Part shown: one piece after another, positions 43,130-53,880 of the stretch
Position numbering within the stretch: position 1 is the stretch's first letter
How the letters are laid out: each line of letters opens with the position of its first letter
Source: Chrysomallon squamiferum
Lineage: Eukaryota; Mollusca; Gastropoda; Neomphalida; Peltospiridae
NCBI GenBank assembly: GCA_012295275.1
Contig: CM022671.1
Location: 12,501,678 to 12,565,677, forward strand
DNA: 64,000 nt
Direction: 5' to 3'
Made by a program: the position numbers and the translations under genes
Notes under the pieces: model-generated
What the model was told of the DNA's origin: nothing
Seen by the model: only the letters and a program-made list of their open reading frames with translations
Database searches by the model: none

Positions 43130-43720
43130 GGCAAATATCTGACATATTGATAAGCAATTATCAAACGGAGAGATCATGTGAAGATCTATACGACCTGAAT
43201 AATGTGCGGGCAGTTGACGACGACAACGAATTGATAACTTGGTGTTCGACAGACAGTGATAACAGTACAGCTATAGTGGCTTTGATTGATGTCGTTAATA
43301 AATGACTAAGAAATGTCATAAACTATTTCAGATATCAGATACCCCCATAATAATGACTAATTATGAGGAGCTAATGCTAAAGTTAAAACATTCTGAAATC
43401 TCCAGCCTGGACAAGTGTCAGTGAAACGGTCCGAGTGATACTGACAAATTGTAATATGTTGGGTGTTATTAGCTGTCAGAAATGCGAGTTATTAGCAAAC
43501 AAAGTGTTAGCCAGAATGTCCCCTAAATGAAACAAGAAAATCGCTAACGACCGCAGACTAACACCTCCGGGATTGACGGGCTCCCAGGTGAAGAGTTTTT
43601 CTTTCGTGTCGAGTATTTTCCTCCCTACTTGTGTTATAGATTTGATCTTTATTGCGGCCTAATTCTTACCCTAATCGCCGCAGCATTTCTAATACCATGT
43701 GCCAATCAAACACAGAGGGC
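43130..43720. promoter_or_regulatory. Unique non-coding island, candidate regulatory element
   Basis: About 590 bases of high-complexity sequence. TTGATAAGCAATTATCAA at 43147-43164 is a 7-base-arm inverted pair of GATA-type words; TTTATTGCGGCCTAATT and GCTAACGACCGCAGAC lie further on. No credible reading frame. Confidence 0.3.
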
Positions 43721-45299
43721 ATAGATCATCCAGTATTGTGCTGTTACCAGGCTATAGGCTCAGACAAAATTGTCTAGAATCGTAAAAATATTGATGTCCT
43801 GCGTTTGGCCGAGTTTGTTTAGAAAAATATGACCATACCAGTATTTTCAAATCTCCTTATGGATTGATTCAGTCAATAAAGATCACATGAACTGACATTT
43901 GTAGATTATTGTTATTGGACAATCATATAATGAACATCATAGAATGCTCTGGTTAACATACTTGTAACAATTAAACATTTTAATGTGTTTACTTTGTGAA
44001 TATTTACTCTTTGCTATATGGAGGAGGTTCCAAATATTATGGTGAACATTGGTAATTTTAACTGCTATTGTCATTTCTAAACAATCCTGCACCTTGTTTC
44101 CGAGGGAATATTTGGGTTGTAGATTTTTCATTCCCTTTTAATAGTATTTATTCTGACGCATTGTATGAATTCAGTCAAAGCTAGTGAAGTAAGAAATTAA
44201 ACACACTTTGCAGATGAAACAAAATTAATAACAAAAACAATTAAATGGGCTAAATATGAAGAAAAAAAAAAAAAATATATATATATATACGTTATTTTCC
44301 CAAATGTTATTACGAAGTACAAAACTAGAACTTAAGCTGAAGAAATTAAATCATACATATTGTATTATACTTGATCAGGACTGTTTTGATGTGGTATCTG
44401 AAAAACATTTAAGTATTTACTTCAGAAGAGTTAATAGTGGCGAGGCACGATCTTATTACTGCCAAACAAGCAGACCAATATCGAACTGAGGATCCAGCTT
44501 TTTAACGGCAGAACTACATCTGTCTTTTATTAATTTTAGTGAAGTCTAACTTGAGCAGAATCATTTAGTTCTGACCAATATTTTAAGAGAACTACGCAGT
44601 TCAAGTGAGTTCACCAAAGGTAGCTTAAATCCACTGACAAAATGATCTGTTAATTACGTCTCATATTCCCTCGTGTTTCTTCATGTTTGACAGCTATATT
44701 GAGTGTCCGTGAACAGTTGCTGGTTCTGTCAATTGCAGATTATTTCTTTTTTCTTTAGAGATATTTCAAAATCTCCATGTTATGTAAGTTCTGTCATAAA
44801 TAAATAGGCCTTGAAAGATATGAGTGGGTTAACAAGAATACATAAATGTGATGGAAAAATGTTGTGTACATGAATCTAACATGAACACCACATATTACAG
44901 CTTTACTGCGGATTGAGAATTAAGTGTCTCACCTTTTACAGTAACTGAAAAGAGAAGTAATACAGCGAATACAGTCTAAATCAGATACGTCGAAAATTTA
45001 CAGACTGTAAGATCAGGAAATAATTTAACTATTGTTTCTATACTGCGTTTTTCTTTTGAAGAACATACAGGGAACTATTTTATTTATTACCTTGTAAATA
45101 ACATAAAGAAATATCTGAAATGAAAAACAGTTCACGATATTTTTTAAAAACTGATCTGTCACTTACTCGAGTTAGTTTAATTTTAAAACGTTGGCTGTTA
45201 ATGGTATTTTAAGCATCGTCAGTTAAGAATTTTTTTTATATATATATATAGATATATCTTGTCATCAATATTGTCTGAGTAACAGTCTTAGTCAGGAGG
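43721..45299. other. Intergenic, AT-rich
   Basis: Moderately complex sequence without repeats of note; frames are short and domain-free. Confidence 0.55.
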
Positions 45300-45540
45300 C
45301 GTTCTCGTGTGAATGACCCACCTATAGACCAGCAGCTTGCCAATACTGGCAGATAGGTTCTGGTCCAAAGCAAAATACAGAGATGTCAACAATCATGACC
45401 AAGCATAGCCTGGAGTGACTTGACATTGATTACATTTGATACCGTTCCTGGGTAACTCAATTACCAAAGAATGAATGGGGACGTCGCATTGTAGCCAATG
45501 AAAACAAGATGTCAAAGAACGGCTGACATTTTATATGGAC
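45300..45540. promoter_or_regulatory. Unique non-coding stretch upstream of a promoter-like motif cluster
   Basis: Higher-complexity sequence with CTTGCCAATACTGGCAG and CAACAATCATGACC, adjoining the ETS/YY1/NRF1-like cluster at 45541. It could be part of one promoter-proximal region. Confidence 0.2.
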
Positions 45541-45605
45541 GACCGCGAAAGCCTCCCGGCATGCCCGGTTAAAACGGAAGTAGCTCCCGCCATCTGTAAA
45601 ATGTG
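45541..45605 (+). promoter_or_regulatory. Promoter-like cluster (NRF1-, ETS- and YY1-like motifs)
   Basis: Within 60 bases lie CCGGCATGCCCGG (NRF1/palindrome-like), AACGGAAGTAG (ETS-like) and CCGCCATCTG (YY1-like), a combination common at animal housekeeping promoters. About 330 bases downstream AAAG|GTAGGC (about 45928) could be a donor. No coding exon was recognised, so the transcript, if any, is unknown. Confidence 0.3.
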
Positions 45606-46864
45606 GTGCAGGTGACACTAAATGCGTCTGTAACATGCGTTGATACAGCTTGATTATTACTTGTAATCAACGATTTCCCACAGGTGATGTCTAGCTTTGA
45701 AGATGTTCCAAGTAAACTCGGCTGTTCATTTATTTAATAATAAAGATACGTGGAGTTCTCTCCAGACAAATTTGATTGTGCTCCACGTTTCTGAGTGCAT
45801 GAATCCGCTGTGTCTGAGAAGAAAATTCTTAATTTTTATTGTTGAATGTGACATTTGTGCAGGTTGTAACGTCAAGTCAGTATTATGACCTGTGAAGAAC
45901 TTCAGACCTCGAACCTCAAAGTTAAAGGTAGGCTACATATGTTATTATTCACTATAAACTACATTAAAAAAAAATTATATATATTGTTCTTAATGACAAA
46001 AGGTAACCTAATCAAATTTAATAGACGATATAGTGATTAGATTCATGTACACAACATTTCAAAGAAGACTCAGAAAAACATATTTTCGTTTTCTGCATGT
46101 CATTAGCTCTACTGATTGACGTAAATGTTTTTTGGTAGTTTTTGTGTTTAGTGTTTAAGCATGTGTATGTATATATGTAGGAATATTTTATTATATTGCT
46201 AATTAAACTGCATATTCTTCTGATCATTCGGGTTCAGATTGACAAAAGCCTTCAGTTATGATTTTTAAAAAATCATGTTACACAATACTATTTTTTTTTT
46301 TAATGACAAGCGGCAAACTAGCTTCTGTATCCATCTTCCCATAGTTAGGAACACACATACCAGTTATGGGGTATATGATGTAAGGGCTCATCACGAAGGA
46401 ATATTGTTGCGACCTGTTGTGCCTCTGTCCTGAATCCTGACAATTCTAGGTACTGAACTCTGTCTCAGCATTTCGTGTTTTCATATTGCAAACTGTAAAG
46501 ATTATTCTGCTTCACAATTTTTGTTTCCACCCTGGGTCCGTCTACCTCGACCATGTTTCCAGATTAGCCAGATGTGTCAATCATTCGTATCTTTAGTAAA
46601 AGTACACCTACAGTTACTTAAAAACTAATCATCAAGCCCGTTTAATTATTTATGAATAATCTGATCCGCATACCGTGGTCATACTTCAGTGTTTTTAAAA
46701 TATTAATATATGTAACATTTCTGTAATTAACGTGTGTACTTGGTTACACATAAATATACAAACATACACGGACAAACACATACACACATACATGCATGCA
46801 TACATACATACATACATACATACATACATACATACATACATACATACATACATACATACATACA

Positions 46865-46900
<36 letters not shown>

Positions 46901-47556
46901 TATATATACACATACATACATACATATATACATACAATATTAAAATAAAGTTGTTTTACAAATTCTTATCATTTGGAATCATTTTCTTTCGTTAATAAAT
47001 TAATATATTAGTCCGATGAGCAAATAACATATTGAACTAACAACAAGCATCTAGATATTTAAACAAAAATCACCTTCTCACAGTAATCACACAAAATATA
47101 AAAGAAATTCATTTGAGAAACAGAAAAAAATACTAATTTTAAATATATTTTTAATACACGACCGTGCTTTTCGTGATAGACTCTCGAGATAATGGGCGTT
47201 TTTATTGATGTGGTATACATAATTAATATTATATAGCGATATCTTTTGCTAGATTAGTTCATGGCCGAGTTCTATCTGTAGCTGTGTTTAGCAGATAAGA
47301 TTTTGCTCATGAGAATCTTATTCCACGCTGGCCGGGACTTTTTAATTAATCATGTACAGTTTGTCGGAAACAGATGAAACTGCGGTTACTGGAATTGAAA
47401 ACAGGAAGATATTACGACTGGGATTACCTGAGCTTTTCACTCGCTTGTTAACTGCAGACACGTTTCTACTATAGTTTTCTTGACATTGAAGAAAAATATG
47501 AATTTTAATGTATCGTTGTATAAACATATTTAATATATCAATTTTATTACTGAATG
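45606..47556. other. Intergenic downstream of the promoter-like cluster
   Basis: A possible donor near 45928 and the (TACA)n array at 46790. No coding exon recognised. Confidence 0.5.
46790..46937. repeat. (TACA)n tetranucleotide array
   Basis: Roughly 23 uninterrupted TACA units, flanked by imperfect TGCA/TATA variants on both sides. Confidence 0.98.
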
Positions 47557-47707
47557 TTGTGTGATTAAATTCACTTTACGGTGATGTTAGTATGAAAACC
47601 TCTCATCTTAATTGCGCAGACAATTTTACTGTTCCTCTGCATTAGAGATCAGCGCGCGTAACCAACGACATCATTCGGCACAAGTGGTTGTGAGCGCGCG
47701 TTAGCGT
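47557..47707. repeat. Direct repeat copy 1 (pair with 49022-49173)
   Basis: About 151 bases starting TTGTGTGATTAAATTC. The first 66 bases are identical to the second copy; the remainder has about ten scattered differences, including a two-base change in a GCGC run. The body is CpG-rich (AGATCAGCGCGCGT, GAGCGCGCG), unlike the flanks. It could be an LTR-like end, a dispersed element present twice, or a local duplication. Confidence 0.85.
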
Positions 47708-48101
47708 AGAATATATAGATATATGTATGATGAATGTCCCTGTGGCACAGCTGTGCAAACGCCTGAACCCATTCTCTCCATCATAACACCCTGATCGTAG
47801 CCGTTAGACCTAACAGAACATGTCTGAGGATCAACGACGTCCCTTCGACGGACAGCGGATTTTTTTGTGAGAACTGGAATTCTCAGAACGGCTTTCAGAA
47901 AGCAGAAGAAGGGGGAAAATCCTTGTCGTTGCACATCCAGCCACTAGTTAATACAGCCAACACTTGTCATATCAGAAACTGTTTGATTTAATGCACCTGG
48001 TATACACTGAATTATCTAATAATACGTTCATGTCGTCATTCGAAAATAGTTGTTATGAGTTCTAAACCTTAAGAAGAGTTTAATATGGGATATGGACATA
48101 A

Positions 48102-48754
48102 GATCCCCAGTAGAAAAGCAAGATAGAATAAAAGCCACCCCCCAGTGTAAAACAAAGGTAGGACAAAAGTCCCATCATACAAACAGAACAAATTAGAACA
48201 CAAAGGCTCCTCAGCTTAGAAAATTATTTTACAACTGTTTAATATTTTCCCTGATATCAAATTATCAAAACCAAGTAAATCAGCTTTAATATCTGACTAA
48301 CTAAAAGTAATCCACATAATTAGGAAAAGAGTGATACAGCATACTTTAGAGTTTTCGTCAATTTTTATTATTATTTTTCAGAAATTATATTCACTTTTAA
48401 ACCGGCGTAATTCCCAAAATGTACTCGGGTTCATGTGACTGTGTGTGTTTTGTTATACATTCTCTCTTAAAACTGTATCCTGCATCTTAATTGTGATTAT
48501 TGTCTCAATTATTTGATAGCAATTGCTTATGTCGATCAAACAAACACTTTAAATTAATATTCATGCCATTATTATGCTGATTTTGATAAAGCTATGTAAT
48601 AAGTATGCTTCAGTAATGGTTGTTTACAAACTTCCTTCATTTCTACGAGGGAGGTGTTTTGTCCTTCTATACATTCCATTTGAGGGGCATTTTTCCTACC
48701 TTGATTAGTCACTGGTGGGCTTCTGTCCGCCTATGCATTTTTGTCACTGGGATC
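48102..48754. mobile_element. Foldback/MITE-like element with about 120-base inverted arms
   Basis: The left arm (48102-48222) and the reverse complement of the right arm (48639-48754) share an ordered series: GATCCC..CAGT, AAAAGC/AAATGC, AGCC..CCAGTG, CAAAGGTAGGACAAAA versus CAAGGTAGGAAAAATG, ACAAA..CTCC, TAGAAAT. Arms are diverged with small gaps. The roughly 415-base middle is AT-rich with no reading frame. No target-site duplication was established. Confidence 0.5.
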
Positions 48755-49021
48755 ATATTTTTTGCATTCGGTTAATAAAACTGAGTTAAATTATATGAAA
48801 TAAAATTATTATTTAGGGAAAATGAAAATATCAGTACGCATAAGAAATGCAATTACTGTCTAAAAATTAAATATATGAAATGTGAGTAGCAAATAAAATT
48901 ATTTATTTTGAGACGTGTTGATACTGTTCAAACTGAAAAAAAGAATCTCCATGCACTGATACTTTCACCATTAGTCAAATACTGCTCGTTTGTTTTAGAC
49001 CTAACAGTTTATCATCGAGTA

Positions 49022-49173
49022 TTGTGTGATTAAATTCACTTTACGGTGATGTTAGTATGAAAACCTCTCATCTTAATTGCGCAGACATTTTTGCTGTTGT
49101 CTGCATTGGAGATCAGCGCGCGTGACCAACGACATTATTCGGCACAAGTCGCTGTGAGCGCGCGCGTTAGTGT
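49022..49173. repeat. Direct repeat copy 2 (pair with 47557-47707)
   Basis: Second copy of the CpG-bearing repeat in the same orientation, offset by 1465 bases. Similarity starts abruptly at TTGTGTGATT, with a few weaker matches just upstream, and stops after GCGCGTTAGTGT. The enclosed segment contains an inverted repeat pair (48102-48754). Confidence 0.85.
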
Positions 49174-50669
49174 GACTGACAGGTGCAAATTATATCGAAC
49201 AAAACGGAAGATAAAATGTTGTCCAGTGAAGCTGTCCCTGAAGCATTCATAAAGGACTTTTTCTGTAAAAATGTCCACCAAGAGAATAATGGTTCCATGA
49301 GGCGAAGGTCTCGGCGGATGCTTGATGTCGTTGTTGATTGGCTAAAACAGATCATGTATGTGACGTCGTGAAGAGTCCTGATCGGTCAAAAGAAGTTAAT
49401 TTATCATCATCTCATTGCGACATATATCATACAGAAACAGTTCGGCTTGGAGACAGCCGTATAGTTTTAACTGAAAAAAATACGTCGATTTGTAGAGTTA
49501 TAACTTTTTCAAAACAGAACCAGAGCACTGAACAAGACATTATTCTTTTCTTAGAAGTGGCTTTAAATTATGTCTGACTTCGTGGTACATTCACCATGTG
49601 GTAATTGTGAAAATGATTGTGTGTGCCTGTACACGTGTGTCTGTGTGCGTGTCCGCGCTCGCTTCAGTCCACCTAGCCAAGTATTAATTAATCTTTATTG
49701 ATATTAAATTGCCATTGCAGTCATGCGCATAAAGCGTTTCTCTCCTACATCAGCGTCCAGGAAATCCTAAAATTCTTAATGCATGTCGGAAACAGAGTGA
49801 AAATTACGTTTTCGAACCTCAGGCTAAGCTAGTGACATAATGATTCGATCTGTTAGCTATCTCACTATGCAATGTTTGGGTGTTGAGTTTTGTATCAAAT
49901 TGTTTAGACCAAGAAACAAGAAAACAATAAATAAGACTATTAATATATAGAAATATTAAATACATTACGTTCGACAGAGAAATTATTAAAATTATTTTGA
50001 TAGTTTTGCTTTAGTCTGGAAATATATATAATAAATATACAAAGTCAATGTTATTTGTTTTTCTCGTCGATTTAATTAATCATCATTTTTCTCTTTTATC
50101 TATACAATAATTGATTAACTTTCTTTAATGTTTTTCTTCTATTTTCCTTTCTCATATTTTATTTTTCGTCTCCTTTTTTCTTTTATCCATCCGTCCTTTT
50201 TTCTTTCTTTTTTTACCCCATTCATTCATTTTATCTCTTGTTATTTTTTCTTCATTCCTACCGGCTTTTAGATGAGATATAATTCACTTTATTTGTCTGG
50301 CTACGTTCTGGTGATGTCTGCAGATTAATTACTCAAAGTGAGGAAGAAAAAAGAGAAGAATAAAATAATTTAACAGTATTTTTTTTAAAATGTCAGTATT
50401 TTCTGAAATATAATCAATAGAATTAATATCCAACCTTGCAAAACATAAATACGAGGTTTATGTTTCTGACAGCCCTGACTGTAAAGTTGATATACACATT
50501 TTTTTCAAATTATTATTATAAATGCCAAGATCTGTTCTATTTCATTTAAAAACAAATATCTTGTTGGTGTTACCATTATTCAGAAAGATACAGTTAAACG
50601 CTACAGTGCGGCTTAGCTGTTGTGTTTTCTTAAATGAGTTAATTATATTATTATTATTATTTTAATTAC

Positions 50670-50700
<31 letters not shown>

Positions 50701-52779
50701 TTCTTAACACTAAAATATCTTTACCATATTTTGATTCTAGTCTTTCTAAACGATTCGTTATGCTTCGTAAATATTAATATAAAATTGTAATTATAAACTC
50801 TGAAAGAAAGAGAATTTGTGGTGTACAAAAATAGAATTTTGTATTTAGATGTTTGAAATTAAACAGGAAAAACAAATTTGGTGGAAAAAAGATTGTTATA
50901 CAGAAAATACTCTTTGTTATTCTATTTTAATTTAGTGGAATTAAATCAAATTTACAAATTAAATTAAATTTATCTTTTCTTTTTTTCCCTCCTTTTTATT
51001 GTACATAATTTTGAAATATATTTTATTATTTTAAATGTGTTTTCCAATGTGGCTTTTAGAGTGAAGGTTGATTATTTAATTATTTATTTATTGTAAATGT
51101 ATTTTGTTTCTTTTTTTTTACAGTCTTTGGGAGTGGGTGTTTGTATTAAATTATTATAATAACAGGAAACAAAATCATAATTGTAGAAAGAGCACAAAAG
51201 CTTAACACTTTATTCGGTGTTATTTAAAATTATTCTCCGAAATTTTTCATTTCAGTATTTAATGATGTGTTTCAACACTATTTAATAATTAAAAATCAAC
51301 ACTATAATCATTATTAGAATGATTGCTTTCAATATCGATGAAACGTTTTTCTTTCATATAGCCAGTTAGATATTTAAATGGGTAGTTCTTGGTGTTAGTC
51401 ATTTAGAATTACGGAAACAAAAAAACAAAAAAAGTGATAGAACTATATTGCATTATATTGCATAATGTATGAATGAATGAATGAATGTTTAACGACCCCA
51501 GCACGAAAAATATATCGGCCACACACACACATTTCCAATCAACAGGATAGTTTCTGATACTGGAGAAAATATGAAATTTTATTCCATTCTTGTTACAAAC
51601 AAATTATTGTGACCTGAGTTTCTTTACAAAAACCGTTTGGGTGGGAGGAATGAAGATCAAGTAAGTTAAATTGTAAGTGAATAGAAGAAGAAAAAGATAT
51701 CAATAAAGAAAGAAAGAACTTAAAGCCAGTACAATACGACATTTGTGAAATAAAGGCGTGTTACAAGATACTTTGTATTAAATCACAGATCGCGCAGTAT
51801 TCAATACCCAGCGTGTCGCTGTACTGAAGAGATGCATTACCTAATCAAGCGCATCTTCTACGACAAGTTGCGGATGTTCTAACAGGGGATTTTTGTCGGA
51901 TGAAGTAAAGTCGTGTGAAGTGAGATAGCGAGACGTGGTCAATACATACACGTTAACTCCGTGTAGACAGGCGCCTTGGGACTCGTTCTAGTGCGCACTG
52001 ATAGATTCCCGTCACCTGGGTGTTGTTCGTTTTCAACGTCGTTTTCTGGGGGGTTCAGGCTTGAGAAGCTGAGTATATCAAGGAATCTCGCTATAGTCGG
52101 TAGCACAGTGAGTGAATCTTGAAACAAAATGCCCGGGACTGGTCGAAACTCGGAACAGTTACAGAAGACAGCGAGATAATTATATTATCATTGTGTTTTG
52201 TAATGTCTAAAATTTTGACTTGCAAACAATGTAGATTGTAGATTTAGTTGTTTGTTCTTGGATATCAGTACATTTCAATTAATTTTGAATTAACGTCATA
52301 TAACTTTATAATAGTATTAAACAACTGTTATTATCGAAAGACTTAATATTTTCTCTATCATATTCATTAACAGTAGAAAAATATATAAAATTCATCGTTC
52401 TCCATTTTCTTGGATAATGCTCAGTACTGAAATCAAATTGTTTATCCTCAACTAAATACTGAAGGAAATGAATAATAATAAAAAATATATTATCGAATTA
52501 TTTGGTTGGGACCATTTCCCAATCTGAATCGATAAAACTGATGTAAAAGTGCTAGCTAATTCATAAAGTTGCACTAAGGAATAATAATGGAGAATTACAG
52601 TCTTTATCATTATAAAAAATAAGAACAAGCGATTTTGTTCAGTTTCATTCTAATACAAATTCTTCCACAGTTAACAAATATATACTCCTTTTTTTTTAAA
52701 AAAAAAATAAAAAAATTGTAAAGAAAGAAAGAAACGACATTGATTTTCAAAACTGAATGTGTTAAAAATCTGATATGTC
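49174..52779. other. Intergenic, AT-rich
   Basis: Contains the GAAT-linked element end at 51469 and a somewhat unique block at 51790-52160. The 62-codon frame at 49183-49371 right after the direct repeat has no recognisable domain. Confidence 0.55.
51469..51530. repeat. (GAAT)n tail joined to a GTTTAACGACC word
   Basis: A short GAAT tetranucleotide run is followed by GTTTAACGACCCCAGCACG, AAAAATATATCGGCC and then (CA)n. I recall near-identical words after GAAT runs in marine mollusc genomes, where they mark a microsatellite-associated dispersed element. Only about 50 bases are present here, so this is an element end or remnant. Confidence 0.45.
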
Positions 52780-53215
52780 TGTGGTGATCTAGTATATCCC
52801 ACAGATGGACAGGTAGTAATGTTTGCAGACGTCCAAAACGTACAGTGTGTTATAATGTTGAAAGCGATCACGTTCTCACAGGAGCCGCCTACACGATGAT
52901 AGATTCCTGCCACTACCAAAAGCATCGACCATAACGTTCCCCTCGACGTTTGCAGAGACATTTGTGTTCATAGACACGAGACAAGGAAAAACGAGATTCT
53001 CCATATCCGCCGCCATACTGCTGATGCTCCTGTAAGTGACTTGAAGAAAACTTTACGTCGCACTGGACTTCTCTGTACGCTTCTTGCCTCCCTCAGCCGG
53101 TTACGAACTGTCATAGGTTTTGAGTATATATTTTCAAATATATTTTTTGCTGTTGGATTACGAAGATGACACACCTGGATGTACCGACTCCTGGACAACC
53201 TGAACTTGGACTAAC
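52780..53215 (-). pseudogene. Tc1/mariner-type transposase remnant
   Basis: Read on the minus strand, frames broken by shifts and stops show the order typical of Tc1 transposases: SPSSGCPGV (53212-53177, compare the RPRSGRP linker), then RYIQVCHLRNP and VRNRLREA in the second HTH region (within 53198-52968), then, after a frameshift, ESRFSLSR followed by KRRGERYGRCF (about 53011-52913), which corresponds to the first catalytic block (DESRF...RRRGERY). The first catalytic Asp is replaced (GES instead of DES), and a TAG follows RCFW. Downstream similarity fades. No terminal inverted repeats were identified. It is an old, inactive copy. Confidence 0.75.
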
Positions 53216-53455
53216 ATTAATATCTGAGTGTTGCACAGCCCATAAGTTTGTTGAGGTTACAAATCTCGCATATAATTGTGGTATAATTGTGGTGATCTGA
53301 CGTCAGTCTTGGTATTATTGCACTTCCTACAGTGTTGTACGAGGTATTTCTGAATCACTGTTTAATCCTCACCAAGTTATAGAACTTCATCATGTATGAA
53401 TTTCTCTGGGCTTTTTTGCGTTTCAGTACAAACGTCAGTTATGGTTACATTTACA

Positions 53456-53880
53456 CGAATTGGATACCTCGATTTACGAGTGCTCCTACTTACGAGTTTT
53501 CCGAGTTAACGAGCAGTCGCCCGGTCAATGTTTTGTTTTGAGTTGCGAGCTAAAATCCAAGTTACGAGCGAGCTTCAGATAGTTGGCGCAACGAACAACA
53601 CAACGTCCGCCCAACTTCCAGCGTCTCATTCGTTTGCTTCACGTGGCTACCTCGCCGTGGAAGCATCTCTGGTGTGTTGTGCTCGCGTTTTGTGCAATAT
53701 TTTGCCAAATTTCCATGGATTGTAAGAAATTGAGTTCAAAGTACAGTGCTGAGAAGAAGAAGCGGATGATAATCCATTGAATTAAAGCATAAATCATAGA
53801 AAAATATGAGCGTGGTTGTTCGCGTAGTCAAAATGGCGTTAAAATAATTTCTAAGGCCACCGTCCATAAAACGATGGAGA
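53456..53880 (+). pseudogene. pogo/Tigger-type transposon 5' fragment (terminal repeat plus transposase N-terminus)
   Basis: From 53456 the sequence carries the repetitive 'TTTACGAG / CTTACGAG / TTAACGAG' style of a Tigger-like end, followed by a leader and an ATG at 53715 that opens MDCKKLSSKYSAEKKKRMI. After a one-base shift and a stop, the frame continues IIEKYERGCSRSQNGVKI and SKATVHKTMEK. This matches the N-terminal CENP-B/Psq helix-turn-helix of Tigger transposases (general form ...IIEKYERG...STV...I). The copy ends near 53880 with no DDE domain. It lies directly beside the Tc1 remnant, suggesting serial insertions in one spot. Confidence 0.65.
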
